64,000 nucleotides of DNA, taken from the NCBI RefSeq assembly GCF_050433395.1, contig NZ_JBNPXH010000005.1, forward strand, positions 1-64,000, written 5' to 3'. Origin of the DNA: Mobilitalea torta. GTDB lineage: Bacteria; Bacillota; Clostridia; Lachnospirales; Lachnospiraceae. Position numbers and translations under genes: made by a program. Shown here in pieces: positions 31,896 through 41,496 of the stretch (positions within the stretch are counted from its first letter, which is position 1; each line of letters starts with the position of its first letter). A model generated the notes under the pieces. It saw only the letters and a program-made list of their open reading frames with translations. It was not told the DNA's origin and ran no database searches.

Positions 31896-33746
31896 TTATT
31901 GCTTCGGCAGGCGCCGTCCCCGGGGAAACCGGACGGTGACACAGGTTCCTTCCCCCACCCTGCTCTCGCATTCCAGGCCATAGGCCTCGCCAAATATCAG
32001 CTGCAGCCGGGCATGGACATTTTTCATTCCATAGCCGGAACCGGAGAGAGAGTTGTCCATGACCCTGGCCAGGGTCTGGGCATCCATGCCCGCTCCGTCG
32101 TCCATGACCTTAATGCAGACGGTTCCTTCCTCTTCCTCATAGCCCAGAATCCGGATATTCCCCTGCTTGCTCTTCTTCTCCCAGATCCCGTGCAGTATGG
32201 CATTCTCCACCAGGGGCTGAAGAATAATCTTCGGCACAAGGCTGTCCTTGAGGTCCTCCTCCACCTCCTCCGTATAAGAGATCTTTCCCGGAAACCGGAT
32301 ATCCTGGATCTTGATATAATAACCGACATGCTGCAGCTCTTCGCCCAGCGTCAGGCTATCCTTTCCCTTGTTTAGAATCAGACGGTAGTATTTAGACAAG
32401 GATATCACCGCGGTATGAATGTCCTCGGTCCTCCCCGCATAGGCCAGCCAATTAAGCATTTCTAACGTATTATAGAGGAAATGCGGATTGATTTGTGATT
32501 GCAGTGCCTTTAGCTCCGCGCTTTTCAGATGAATGCCCATGCGGTATTTTTCATCCATCAGCTCACTGGTGCGGGTAATCATTTCATTGTAATTATCATA
32601 GAGCATACCGATCTCATCCTTGGTGTCATTCTCCAGATGGGCCTCCATATCCCCGGATTTCACCTGGTTAAAGATGTCATTCATCCGGGATAACCTTCGG
32701 ACAATCCAGGAGATAATAAAGGCACCTCCTGCAATGGTCAGCATGCCGAATAAGAGCATCAGCCCAGCCACCATGTACTGGAGCCTGGCAATTCCTGACA
32801 CCATGTCGGCCTTGGGAATGACCGTCACCATCTCCCAGTCCGTGTTACGTATCTTATTGCGCATACAGTATACTGTCTTCTGGTTCAGCTCCGTCTCTGC
32901 CGGTTCGCTCTGCTGTGCATACCGGGAGTACTTAAACTCCTCTGTCAGCTCTTCTGATAAGCCTATAGCCTCCAGCTTCTCCTGGCTGGAGGCTGCCACA
33001 ATCAGATCTTCCTTGTTCACCAGATAGGAAACGGCATTTTCCGTAGGTGTTGCATTCTGCAGAATCTTCTCCAACTCCTCAATACCGATATCCATACGCA
33101 GGACACAATTGCGCAGACGGTAATTGCTCTCCTCCGCAATATCCCTTACCAGGGCCACATACCGTTCCTGCTTTCCCTCCTCCAGATAGATTCCGGGTGC
33201 AAAATACACCTTCCGGTTCCCCTTTTTCTGATACCACAGGGCATTGTCCGCCTCCGAAAGAGGATGGATGTAATCACCGTCTGCCAGAAGATCATCTCCC
33301 CCGGCAATATAAATATGAATCCGGATGCTGCGGGTGCTGCTTTCCACACTCTGAAGATAGCTGCGGATCGCCTCTCTGGAGGCCAGCTGCTGGTGCTGAT
33401 CGGTTATGGCAGTACTGCTTTTCCTTATCTCCGCTTTCAAGGTGGGGCTGGTAACCACCACATCCGTGCGCTGTATCATCTGAAGTATCTTGTATTCCAG
33501 ATAGGATTCTGCCTGCTCATAGCTCTGCATAGCGGAATAGCGGATCTTCTCCAGCATGCTGCCGGACACCTCCGCGTAGATAATAATACTGATCATAAAC
33601 AGGGGCAGCACAAATAACACGCTGTAAAACACCAGAAGCTTCTTTTTCAAGCTCAGGTCCTTAAAGCGCTGTTTATATACTTTCTGTCTGGTTTTTCCTC
33701 TTTTCTCTTTCCTCTTTCCCTGCTCTCCTTCCATGAAGCTCCTCAT
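31896..33746 (-). CDS. Sensor histidine kinase, YesM-like (LytS family)
   Basis: The 616-residue membrane kinase has a cytoplasmic basic start, helix 1 at about 37-60, a large extracellular sensing domain to about 320, helix 2 at about 324-349, then HAMP, a His_kinase motif INPHFLYNTLEMLNW near 415 with the phospho-acceptor His, and an HATPase end with VENAILHG, DDGAGM and GSGYGMKN. I chose the ATG at 33746 with GGAAAGG upstream over the TTG six codons earlier. It forms a pair with the response regulator 30 bp away and should sense an extracellular sugar or its breakdown product to control the importer genes. Confidence 0.9.
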   Translation of the reverse strand: MRSFMEGEQGKRKEKRGKTRQKVYKQRFKDLSLKKKLLVFYSVLFVLPLFMISIIIYAEVSGSMLEKIRYSAMQSYEQAESYLEYKILQMIQRTDVVVTSPTLKAEIRKSSTAITDQHQQLASREAIRSYLQSVESSTRSIRIHIYIAGGDDLLADGDYIHPLSEADNALWYQKKGNRKVYFAPGIYLEEGKQERYVALVRDIAEESNYRLRNCVLRMDIGIEELEKILQNATPTENAVSYLVNKEDLIVAASSQEKLEAIGLSEELTEEFKYSRYAQQSEPAETELNQKTVYCMRNKIRNTDWEMVTVIPKADMVSGIARLQYMVAGLMLLFGMLTIAGGAFIISWIVRRLSRMNDIFNQVKSGDMEAHLENDTKDEIGMLYDNYNEMITRTSELMDEKYRMGIHLKSAELKALQSQINPHFLYNTLEMLNWLAYAGRTEDIHTAVISLSKYYRLILNKGKDSLTLGEELQHVGYYIKIQDIRFPGKISYTEEVEEDLKDSLVPKIILQPLVENAILHGIWEKKSKQGNIRILGYEEEEGTVCIKVMDDGAGMDAQTLARVMDNSLSGSGYGMKNVHARLQLIFGEAYGLECESRVGEGTCVTVRFPRGRRLPKQ

Positions 33747-33793
33747 ATTGTAACCTTTCCGCAAAACCTTGTGCGGTTCCGCTTCAAAGCATT

Positions 33794-34615
33794 TTATTTT
33801 CTTTCCGAATTGTTATGGATGCATTCCTTCAAATAATCTGCCGGTGTTATGGCCTCGTACTTTTTATATATTTTTATAAAATAGCTGCTATCTGCAAAGC
33901 CTGCCTTTTCCGCTACATTTTTTATCTTTACCTGGGGATTCCGGCGCATGTATTCCTTGGCCCATTTCAGCCGGGTGCGGATAATGCACTGATTGATGGT
34001 CTCGTTCTTCTCCTTTTTAAACAGCCAGCACATATACTGCTTGGTCAGCTTAAAATGATCCGCCAGCTGGGTCAGGGAGAGATTCATATCAGAGAAATTG
34101 TCCTGGATATAGCGCTCGATCTTATCTGCTAGATGCATGGAGGACTGCCAGGATGCCGGAATCAGATCCTCCTCCGGGATCTCCTCCAGATATTCTTGAA
34201 AATGCGCCTTATATTCTTCTTCTATAGCCTCCCTGCGCTTTTCCTCCTCCGTCTGGAGAATAGACTTTTTTAAATTATCCACCAGCTCCGAAGGTTCGAT
34301 GGGCTTCTCGATATAATTTACTGCTGACAGCTGAATGGCCGATTTCAGATACTCCTTATCACAATAAGCGCTGATGAAGATAAAACGGCAGTTCTTTAAC
34401 TGTTTGCGTATCTCAAATGCCATGGTGATTCCATCCATCCTCGGCATTCTTACATCCGCCATAATAATATCCGGCTTCAGCTCCAGGGCTTTTTGCAGTC
34501 CCTCTTCTCCGTCCTCTGCCGTAACAACTTCCCTAATCCCAAGCCTTTCCCAGGGAACACTCATGAGTATTCCTTGCCTGGTCAGCTCCTCATCCTCTAC
34601 CAATAATACCTTCAC
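33794..34615 (-). CDS. Response regulator with AraC-type DNA-binding domain, YesN-like
   Basis: The 273-residue protein has a receiver domain (acidic D8/E9, phospho-acceptor D54 in ADVRMP, K104 in EKPIE) and a C-terminal AraC helix-turn-helix pair from about residue 165 (LTQLADHFKLTKQYMCWLFKKE near 190 and VAEKAGFADSSYFIKIYKKY near 238). It starts with GTG and AAAGGAGG upstream. It precedes the kinase gene, and both precede the importer operon. Confidence 0.92.
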   Translation of the reverse strand: MKVLLVEDEELTRQGILMSVPWERLGIREVVTAEDGEEGLQKALELKPDIIMADVRMPRMDGITMAFEIRKQLKNCRFIFISAYCDKEYLKSAIQLSAVNYIEKPIEPSELVDNLKKSILQTEEEKRREAIEEEYKAHFQEYLEEIPEEDLIPASWQSSMHLADKIERYIQDNFSDMNLSLTQLADHFKLTKQYMCWLFKKEKNETINQCIIRTRLKWAKEYMRRNPQVKIKNVAEKAGFADSSYFIKIYKKYEAITPADYLKECIHNNSERK

Positions 34616-34810
34616 CCCGACTCCTCCTTTCTGATACTGGTTTGTTTTTCTACTAATTGCATATATTTTGCCCGGTTTTTTTCTATTTATATATACATAA
34701 TAACAAAACTTTATAAAAGTAAAAATGGTATTCTATTCTGATGTCATGGTAATTTATGAATATAATGTATTAAATGCCATGGAAGGACTATAAGCAGCCG
34801 CTGCAGAATA

Positions 34811-34839
34811 AAAAAGGAGGGTGTATCTCCCCCCTTTTT
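34811..34839. terminator. Bidirectional terminator before the YesN-like gene
   Basis: AAAAAGGAGGG (34811-34821) pairs with CCCCCCTTTTT (34829-34839) at all but one position, with A and T runs on both sides. It ends purB transcription on the minus strand. Apart from this, 34616-34921 holds the AT-rich upstream region of the YesN-like gene with no clear promoter. Confidence 0.75.
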
Positions 34840-34921
34840 GCTTTGCATATGACTATCTTATAACCTTCCTGCCAGAATACGAATCCGCTTCCTTTGATGC
34901 AAGTATCTGTATGAGCCCCCG

Positions 34922-36355
34922 TCACACCTTGATATCCGCCGTCATTCCGAGATATTCCCCGTTCTCCTCCAGAATCGGGCGGATTACTTCGTTCACAAAC
35001 TCCTCGGTCTGCTCCCCGGCTCTTCCGATATACAGGGCCGGATCCATGGCGGCTTTCAGCTCCTCCAGACTCATACGGAATGCAGGATCTGCCGCAATCA
35101 GCTCCAGCAGGTTATTATCCAGCCCCTTCTCCTTCACGTTCCGGCCTGCTTCCATGGACAGGGTCCGGATTCTCTCGTGAAGTTCCTGCCGGTCTCCTCC
35201 GGCCTTTACTGCCGCCATCATGATGTTCTCCGTCGCCATGAAGGGAAGCTCTGCCATCAGACGCTTCTCTATTACCTTTGGATATACCACAAGACCGTCC
35301 GCCACATTCAGGTACAGCTCCAGGATGCCGTCTATTGCAAGAAATGCTTCCGGAATGCTGATTCTCTTATTGGCGGAGTCATCCAAAGTTCGCTCAAACC
35401 ACTGGGTCGCCGCGGTAATGGCTGGATTCACCGCATCCGCCATCACATAATTAGCCAGGGACGCAATGCGCTCGCTTCGCATGGGATTTCTCTTATATGC
35501 CATGGCAGAGGAGCCGATCTGATGCTTCTCAAAGGGCTCCTCAATCTCCTTTAAATGCTGGAGCAGGCGGATATCATTGGAGAATTTGTGGGCACTCACC
35601 GCAATGCCCGACAGCACATTGAGCACACGAAGGTCAATTTTTCTGGAATAGGTCTGGCCTGCTACGGGATAGCAGCCGGAAAAGCCCATTTTCTCCGCTA
35701 TCTTCTGATCCAGCTGCTTGATCTTCTCATGGTCCCCGTCGAATAGTTCCATAAAGCTTGCCTGGGTGCCGGTGGTTCCCTTGGAACCCAACAGCTGCAT
35801 CGTATCGGTCACATAACACAGATCATCATAATCCAGCTTCAGTTCCATCAGCCACAGAGAGGCTCTTTTACCCACTGTCGTAGGCTGGGCCGGCTGGAAA
35901 TGGGTGAAGGCAAGGGTGGGAAGACTGCGGTATTCCATGGCAAAGGCCGACAGCCTGTCCATGACATTGACCAGCTTCTTCTTCACCAGCTTCAGTGCCT
36001 CGGTCATAATGATCAGGTCGGTATTATCTCCTACATAGCAGGAGGTAGCCCCCAGATGAATAATTCCCTTCGCCTTGGGGCATTGCTCGCCGTAAGCATA
36101 TACATGGCTCATCACGTCATGGCGTACCAGGGCTTCCCGCGCCTTCGCCGTCTCATAATTGATATCGTTCTGAAAAGCCTTCAGCTCATCGATCTGTTCC
36201 TGGGTTATGTTTAATCCCAGCTCTTTCTCCGTCTCCGCAAGCGCCACCCAGAGTCTTCTCCAGGTTCTAAACTTCATATCCGGGGAAAAAAGATACTGCA
36301 TCTCCTTCCCGGCATAACGCTCCGATAAAGGTGACATATACTCGTCATTATCCAT
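34922..36355 (-). CDS. purB: Adenylosuccinate lyase
   Basis: The 477-residue enzyme cleaves adenylosuccinate to AMP and SAICAR to AICAR, both with release of fumarate. The fumarase/aspartase-type signature SSAMAYKRNPMRSERI lies near residue 281, THFQPAQPTTVGKRA near 158 and GTQASF near 210. This C-terminal extended form of about 475 residues is the type found in many Clostridia. AAAGGG precedes the ATG. It follows purF after 39 bp and purF follows purC, so the three make one purine operon transcribed on the minus strand. Confidence 0.93.
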   Translation of the reverse strand: MDNDEYMSPLSERYAGKEMQYLFSPDMKFRTWRRLWVALAETEKELGLNITQEQIDELKAFQNDINYETAKAREALVRHDVMSHVYAYGEQCPKAKGIIHLGATSCYVGDNTDLIIMTEALKLVKKKLVNVMDRLSAFAMEYRSLPTLAFTHFQPAQPTTVGKRASLWLMELKLDYDDLCYVTDTMQLLGSKGTTGTQASFMELFDGDHEKIKQLDQKIAEKMGFSGCYPVAGQTYSRKIDLRVLNVLSGIAVSAHKFSNDIRLLQHLKEIEEPFEKHQIGSSAMAYKRNPMRSERIASLANYVMADAVNPAITAATQWFERTLDDSANKRISIPEAFLAIDGILELYLNVADGLVVYPKVIEKRLMAELPFMATENIMMAAVKAGGDRQELHERIRTLSMEAGRNVKEKGLDNNLLELIAADPAFRMSLEELKAAMDPALYIGRAGEQTEEFVNEVIRPILEENGEYLGMTADIKV

Positions 36356-36394
36356 TATTTCTGTCCCTTTCTATTTCCATTGAATTCTGCCAAT

Positions 36395-37834
36395 CTACAC
36401 TTCATAATCTCCGCGGATATCCTCTTTCGGCGGTTCCACCGGATAATTCCCGGTAAAGCAGGCATCGCAGTAGCCGGTATCTCCGCCGATCATATCGCTT
36501 AGCCTCACCATATCCAGATACCCCAGGGAGTCCGCTCCGATCATTTCACAGATCTGCTCCACCGTATTATTATGGGCAATCAACTGATCCCCGGTGGGTA
36601 CATCGGTCCCAAAATAGCAGGGATAGAGGAAGGGAGGGGAGCTGATTCGCACATGAACCTCTGTTGCTCCGGCCTTCTTCAGCATCTTCACGATCTTGGC
36701 ACTGGTGGTCCCTCTTACGATGGAGTCGTCAATCATTACCACCCGCTTCCCGCGCACCACCTCCGGCAGCACATTCAGCTTAATTCGCACACTGGAGACA
36801 CGCATGGACTGCTTCGGCTTAATGAAGGTCCTGCCCACATAGCTGTTTTTCACAAATGCCATTCCAAAGGGGATTCTGGATTCCATGGCATAGCCCATGG
36901 CAGCGGCATTACCGGAGTCCGGCACTCCCACTACCACATCCGCTTCCACCGGATTGGCCTGGGCCAGAATTCTTCCCGCCATAATTCTGGAATTATAGAC
37001 GCTGACACCGTCAAAGGAAGTGTCCGGTCTTGCAAAATAAATATATTCAAAGATGCATTTGGCAATCTTCTGTCCGCACTGGGAGGTATCGGAATGGATT
37101 CCGTCCTCATTAATCATAACCACCTCGCCCGGCAATACATCCCGGACAAATTCCGCATCCGCGGCATAGAGAGCCGCCGTTTCCGAAGAAAGGATGTAGG
37201 CATTCCCCTTCCTGCCGATGCAAAGAGGATGGAAGCCAAAGGGATCCCTGGCTCCGATGAGCTTTCTAGGACTCATGATGACCAGGGAATAAGCACCGCT
37301 CATCTTCTTCATAGCCCGTGCCACCGCCTCTTCTGCCGTAGCGCTGTTCAGACGCTCTCTTGCAATATGATAGGCAATGACCTCCGTGTCAATGGTGGTC
37401 TGGAAGATGGCGCCGGTGCGTTCCAGCTCCCGTCTCAGCTCTGGCGTGTTCACCAGATTGCCGTTATGGGCAAGTCCAAGAGTTCCCTTGATATAATTCA
37501 GAACCAGGGGCTGAGTATTGTTAATGCTGCTTTCCCCCGCGGTGGAATAACGGACATGTCCGATGCCGATATTGCCGCCCACCAGGCCCTCCAGATTCTC
37601 CGGGGTAAACACCTCGCTTACCAGTCCCATTCCCTTCCAGGCCCGCACCTTGCCCTTGGGTCCCCTGGTATCGCTGACCGCCATTCCGCAGCTCTCCTGC
37701 CCTCTGTGCTGAAGAGCGAAGAGACCGTAATAAATCGAGGTGACCACATCGCCGCCATCCAAATCATAGACGCCGAACACCCCGCATTCCTCATGTAATT
37801 CTTCCGGATGATACTGATCGAATTCTATATTCAT
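36395..37834 (-). CDS. purF: Amidophosphoribosyltransferase
   Basis: The 479-residue enzyme makes 5-phosphoribosylamine from PRPP and glutamine, the first committed step of purine synthesis. CGVFGVYDL marks the N-terminal amidotransferase; Cys17 after a 16-residue propeptide is the nucleophile. RVVMIDDSIVRGTTSAKIV near 365 is the PRPP-binding motif. The start codon is the ATG at 37834 with GGAAAGGA upstream. Residue spacing is like the Bacillus Fe-S type, but I did not verify all cluster Cys. It lies between purC and purB on one operon. Confidence 0.93.
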   Translation of the reverse strand: MNIEFDQYHPEELHEECGVFGVYDLDGGDVVTSIYYGLFALQHRGQESCGMAVSDTRGPKGKVRAWKGMGLVSEVFTPENLEGLVGGNIGIGHVRYSTAGESSINNTQPLVLNYIKGTLGLAHNGNLVNTPELRRELERTGAIFQTTIDTEVIAYHIARERLNSATAEEAVARAMKKMSGAYSLVIMSPRKLIGARDPFGFHPLCIGRKGNAYILSSETAALYAADAEFVRDVLPGEVVMINEDGIHSDTSQCGQKIAKCIFEYIYFARPDTSFDGVSVYNSRIMAGRILAQANPVEADVVVGVPDSGNAAAMGYAMESRIPFGMAFVKNSYVGRTFIKPKQSMRVSSVRIKLNVLPEVVRGKRVVMIDDSIVRGTTSAKIVKMLKKAGATEVHVRISSPPFLYPCYFGTDVPTGDQLIAHNNTVEQICEMIGADSLGYLDMVRLSDMIGGDTGYCDACFTGNYPVEPPKEDIRGDYEV

Positions 37835-38005
37835 GAACTTATTCCTTTCCCTGCCACAGGCTGATCTGTTACTTGCAAACCGCTCCGGTCTTTCATTGAG
37901 GAGAGGCTGCCTGCGGCAAACAATCAAGTATCGCAATGATATCGTTACCGCCCATACCACTCCTTATACGATTGCATGCCCCTCAGAACAGCCTCATCGA
38001 TTATT

Positions 38006-38713
38006 CTATTGAATTCCCAGACGCTTGAATACTTCCTGGTAGGCATCCTCAACCTTGCCGAGATCCCTGCGGAAACGATCCTTATCCAGTTTTTCATGGG
38101 TATTGATATCCCATAATCTGCAGGTATCGGGAGAGATCTCATCCGCAAGGATGATCTTGCCCTTATATCTGCCAAACTCTATTTTATAATCAATCAGCTC
38201 AATGCCGATGCTCTCAAAATACCTGCGCAGAACCTCGTTCACCTTAAATGCATATCCGGTAATCTCTTCGATCTCTTCCCTTGTGGCGATGCCGATGGCA
38301 ATGGCATAATAATCATTGATCATGGGATCACCCAGGGCATCATCCTTGTAGGAGAATTCCAGCGTAGGGCTGATGAGACGGATTCCTTCTTCCATCCCCA
38401 GCTTCTTGGCAAAGCTTCCGGCGGATACATTTCTTACGATTACCTCCAGCGGAACAATCTCCACCTTCTTCACCGCGGTCTCCCGGTCACTTAATTCCTC
38501 CACATAATGAGTCGGAACTCCTTCCTTCTCCAGCAGGCGGAATACATGGTTGGACATTCTGTTGTTGATTGCCCCTTTTCCTACAATGGTCCCTTTCTTA
38601 ATTCCGTTGAATGCCGTAGCATCATCCTTGTAGTCTACGATTAAAACATCTTCCACATCCGTTAAATAAACCTTCTTTGCTTTTCCTTCATAGAGCATGT
38701 CTAATTTTTTCAT
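38006..38713 (-). CDS. purC: SAICAR synthetase
   Basis: The 235-residue enzyme joins CAIR and aspartate to SAICAR with ATP. LYEGKAKKVYLT at the start and VRNVSAGSFAKKLG near 116, with IDYKIEFGRYKGKIILADEISPDTCRLWD near 175-205, are PurC segments. The ATG at 38713 has AGGTGG upstream. A promoter lies about 85 bp upstream. It heads the purC-purF-purB operon, with a 171-bp gap to purF that holds no gene. Confidence 0.93.
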   Translation of the reverse strand: MKKLDMLYEGKAKKVYLTDVEDVLIVDYKDDATAFNGIKKGTIVGKGAINNRMSNHVFRLLEKEGVPTHYVEELSDRETAVKKVEIVPLEVIVRNVSAGSFAKKLGMEEGIRLISPTLEFSYKDDALGDPMINDYYAIAIGIATREEIEEITGYAFKVNEVLRRYFESIGIELIDYKIEFGRYKGKIILADEISPDTCRLWDINTHEKLDKDRFRRDLGKVEDAYQEVFKRLGIQ

Positions 38714-38796
38714 CGTAATTACCACCTATCCTTTGCCTTCTTCTCTCCTGTTTTGTCCTGGCCTCCACATACCGGGCACAGCCTGCCACATCTTTC

Positions 38797-38824
38797 ATTA
38801 TAAAGGAACGGGATAAGAACACAA
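38797..38824 (-). promoter_or_regulatory. Promoter of the purC operon
   Basis: The minus strand has TTGTGT (plus 38819-38824) and TATAAT (plus 38797-38802), 16 bp apart, about 85 bp before purC. No purine riboswitch or PurR box is recognised in the leader. Confidence 0.55.
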
Positions 38825-38885
38825 TCGTTTTTTCCTTCATTTATTCATTAGAAAATATAATAAATGACGTATTTTGATAGGGGAA

Positions 38886-41279
38886 TCAATTCAAATTAAA
38901 CACACGTTTTGCAATGTTCTCCGCGGCATGGCCGTCCTCCAGGGAACAGAAGCGCTCATAGAAGTCCTCGTACTTTTCCCTGTACTGCTCTGTGATATCT
39001 TCGATGTCCCTGATTGCATCCACCACCTCTTCATTAGTGAACAGCAGCGGACCGGGAACCTCGGTTTCAATATCCATATAGAAGCCCCGGAGCATGTCCC
39101 GGTATTTATCCAGATCATAGGTATAGAATAAAATCGGGCGTTTCAGGTTCGCATAGTCGAAGAATACGGAGGAATAATCTGTAATCAGCAGATCTGAAAT
39201 CAGATACAGCTCCGAGATATCATCATATTGGGACACATTATAGGCAAAATCCTCCAAACCTGTAACATCCAGGGAATCCGCTATAAAATAATGCGTTCGC
39301 AGCAGCACCACATAATCCTTTCCCAGCTCCTTCTTCAGCAGATGAAGATCCAGCTTCAGGGCAAATTTATATTCGCCGCGCCCGTAATACTCATCGTCAC
39401 GCCAGGTAGGAGCATACAGAATGGTCTTCTTATTCTCCGGTATCTTCAGCTTTCTCCTGATCTTTGACGCAATCTCATCCCGGTGGGGACTATGTAAAAT
39501 ATCATTCCTGGGATAACCGAACTCCAGCATTTCCTTATCAAAGAGGAAGGCGCTGCGGAAGGCTTCACTGGAGAACTTGTTGGCGGCCACCAGGTAATCC
39601 CATACTCTTGACTGCTTATAGAATTGTGCCTTATATAAAGGAGATGCTCCCATTACCTCCTCCTGGTCGAACACCAGCTTCTTCAGCGGGGTGCCGTGCC
39701 AGGTCTCCAGGAATACATTGCCCTCCCTCTTCCGCATCCACTCCGGCTGGCGTACGTTAAAGACATTGTACTTGCAGCGGGCCAGATAGTAGCAATAGCG
39801 TATGCTGAATCGCTTTACCCTGGTATGGCGGTACGGAATCTCCGTCCTGTGGTTGACCACCCAGATAAAGCGGTATTTTCCGGGATAGTTTTTGCACAAA
39901 TATTCATAGATATACTTGGGACTGTCAGAATAGCTCTTGCCAAAAAAGCTCTCACAGATAACCCAATTCTCTTTTACGGCCATCTTCGTAAAGAATTTAT
40001 GATACAGATAATAGGCAAATACCCTTTTGTTTTTCTTAATCTTTCGGAATTTCTTCTTTCCCAGATGCGCGCTTACAATTACTGTTGCCTTCCGCACATT
40101 ATTTTTAAGCAGAGCTTTTACAATTCTCTTCTTATAGCCCCTCAGTCCCTTAATCTTATCGGGATCCACCTCTTCCATAGCGCTCCTCATCACCTGGAAG
40201 CGCTCCGTACGCCAGACATCCTTCTCACTGCGGCGAAGCCTCGGTGCATAAGTACCGGAATAATAGGCAATCAGCTTACTCTCCAGATACCCCCTCAGGA
40301 CAGAATTCTCTCCGGTGCAGCTTCGTGCCTGCCGGTATGCCTGGATATACTCCTCGAATTTATCCTCTGTCTTGGATTGGCATATGGCGGGAAAATGAAT
40401 TGGATCATTATGCTTTCTCTTTATGTAAACCGCTTCCGGAAGATGGGAACATCTCTTCACCGACTGCAGGGCCTGTATCACAAAGGTGGAATCAGAAAAA
40501 AAGATATAATCTTCGTTAAAACGAATCCCCCTGTCCTGCAGAAAGCTCCTGCGAAAGAGGATTCCCAATACCGAGACATTATGAAGCCCCTTTCTTGTAA
40601 CAAGAAGGGAATGATACGCCTCCGCAATCTTGGCAAGAGCTTCCTCATCTACCTCCTCCTGTGCTGCAGCTGCCAGCTTCGCCTGTACCTTCAGGATCTT
40701 CCTCTGCCGGCGGGTCAGTTTGGGGGCGTCTTCCTCCTGGAAGGTATCCATGATATCCAACTCGTCCTGTTCTCCATGGTCATCCCCATTCTCTGCCTGC
40801 TCCTGATCCTGCTCCTCCTGTTCCTTTTCCGCAAGGGAGGAAAGGTAGACGATTCTCCGGAACCAGGTGCTCTTCTTCCTGCCATAGGTAAAGTCGGCAT
40901 CCTGCTCTTCGGCTTCCTGAAGCAGCAGCTCCAGGGTTCCGTTCATAATATAATCATCACTGTCCAGGAAATATACGTACTTACCGGCAGCCGCGTCCAA
41001 TCCTGCGTTCCTGGCAGCCGCCACCCCGCTGTAGCCCTTAAACTGCTCCTCCGCCTTCGCTTTTCCGTATCTGCGGTCTTTTAACCGGGCTTCATTCAGC
41101 GTGATAGGCTTCAGATTTAAATCCTTATATTCGCTGACCAGTCCTGAAATATCCTCTTTCACATGATCCAGTACCAGTATGGTTTCAAAATCACTCAACC
41201 CCTGATCCCGGATACTCTCCAAACAATCCTCCAAAAAATGTATTCCTTTATGAAAAGGAACAATAATACTTAACCTCAC
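38886..41279 (-). CDS. Fused glycosyltransferase GT2 and CDP-glycerol glycerophosphotransferase
   Basis: The 797-residue protein has an N-terminal GT-A glycosyltransferase (MRLSIIVPFHKGI, then YFLDSDDYIM near 99-108 with the DXD-like Asp triad) and a C-terminal TagF-like phosphotransferase (ETWHGTPLKKL near 520, YAPTWRDDEY near 630, DLLITDYSSVFFDYA near 707). The second part transfers glycerophosphate to build teichoic-acid-like polymers. A strongly acidic and Gln-rich stretch (about 157-190) interrupts the first domain. It starts with GTG and AAGGTG upstream. The protein probably builds a surface polymer at the membrane. Confidence 0.88.
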   Translation of the reverse strand: MRLSIIVPFHKGIHFLEDCLESIRDQGLSDFETILVLDHVKEDISGLVSEYKDLNLKPITLNEARLKDRRYGKAKAEEQFKGYSGVAAARNAGLDAAAGKYVYFLDSDDYIMNGTLELLLQEAEEQDADFTYGRKKSTWFRRIVYLSSLAEKEQEEQDQEQAENGDDHGEQDELDIMDTFQEEDAPKLTRRQRKILKVQAKLAAAAQEEVDEEALAKIAEAYHSLLVTRKGLHNVSVLGILFRRSFLQDRGIRFNEDYIFFSDSTFVIQALQSVKRCSHLPEAVYIKRKHNDPIHFPAICQSKTEDKFEEYIQAYRQARSCTGENSVLRGYLESKLIAYYSGTYAPRLRRSEKDVWRTERFQVMRSAMEEVDPDKIKGLRGYKKRIVKALLKNNVRKATVIVSAHLGKKKFRKIKKNKRVFAYYLYHKFFTKMAVKENWVICESFFGKSYSDSPKYIYEYLCKNYPGKYRFIWVVNHRTEIPYRHTRVKRFSIRYCYYLARCKYNVFNVRQPEWMRKREGNVFLETWHGTPLKKLVFDQEEVMGASPLYKAQFYKQSRVWDYLVAANKFSSEAFRSAFLFDKEMLEFGYPRNDILHSPHRDEIASKIRRKLKIPENKKTILYAPTWRDDEYYGRGEYKFALKLDLHLLKKELGKDYVVLLRTHYFIADSLDVTGLEDFAYNVSQYDDISELYLISDLLITDYSSVFFDYANLKRPILFYTYDLDKYRDMLRGFYMDIETEVPGPLLFTNEEVVDAIRDIEDITEQYREKYEDFYERFCSLEDGHAAENIAKRVFNLN

Positions 41280-41412
41280 AGTTGCACCTTGCCTTTCTTC
41301 GTTGGAGTATTGGCAGCATTATGCTTTCCAGATCGATTTTAACAAAGTTTACCTTGGTATGCAATATCTTTTATTTTATACATTTTTTTCAATCTTTTAA
41401 GGCAATAATTTG

Positions 41413-41441
41413 TTGCATTTTCCCGTTAGGCGCGATAAAAT
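41413..41441 (+). promoter_or_regulatory. Promoter of the SLC13-type permease gene
   Basis: TTGCAT (41413-41418) and TAAAAT (41436-41441) are 17 bp apart, about 56 bp before the first TTG start. Divergent from the fused transferase gene. Confidence 0.55.
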
Positions 41442-41496
41442 ACCTATCGTATGACGGGCAGCAACAAAAACGTCCGTTCTGCCAGGGAGGATCCCA

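Noticed and set aside
36572..37798. 408-codon plus-strand frame
   Set aside because: It is the antisense of purF, which has all catalytic motifs and a good start.
39696..41084. 462-codon plus-strand frame
   Set aside because: Antisense of the fused glycosyltransferase/CDP-glycerol transferase, without family motifs.
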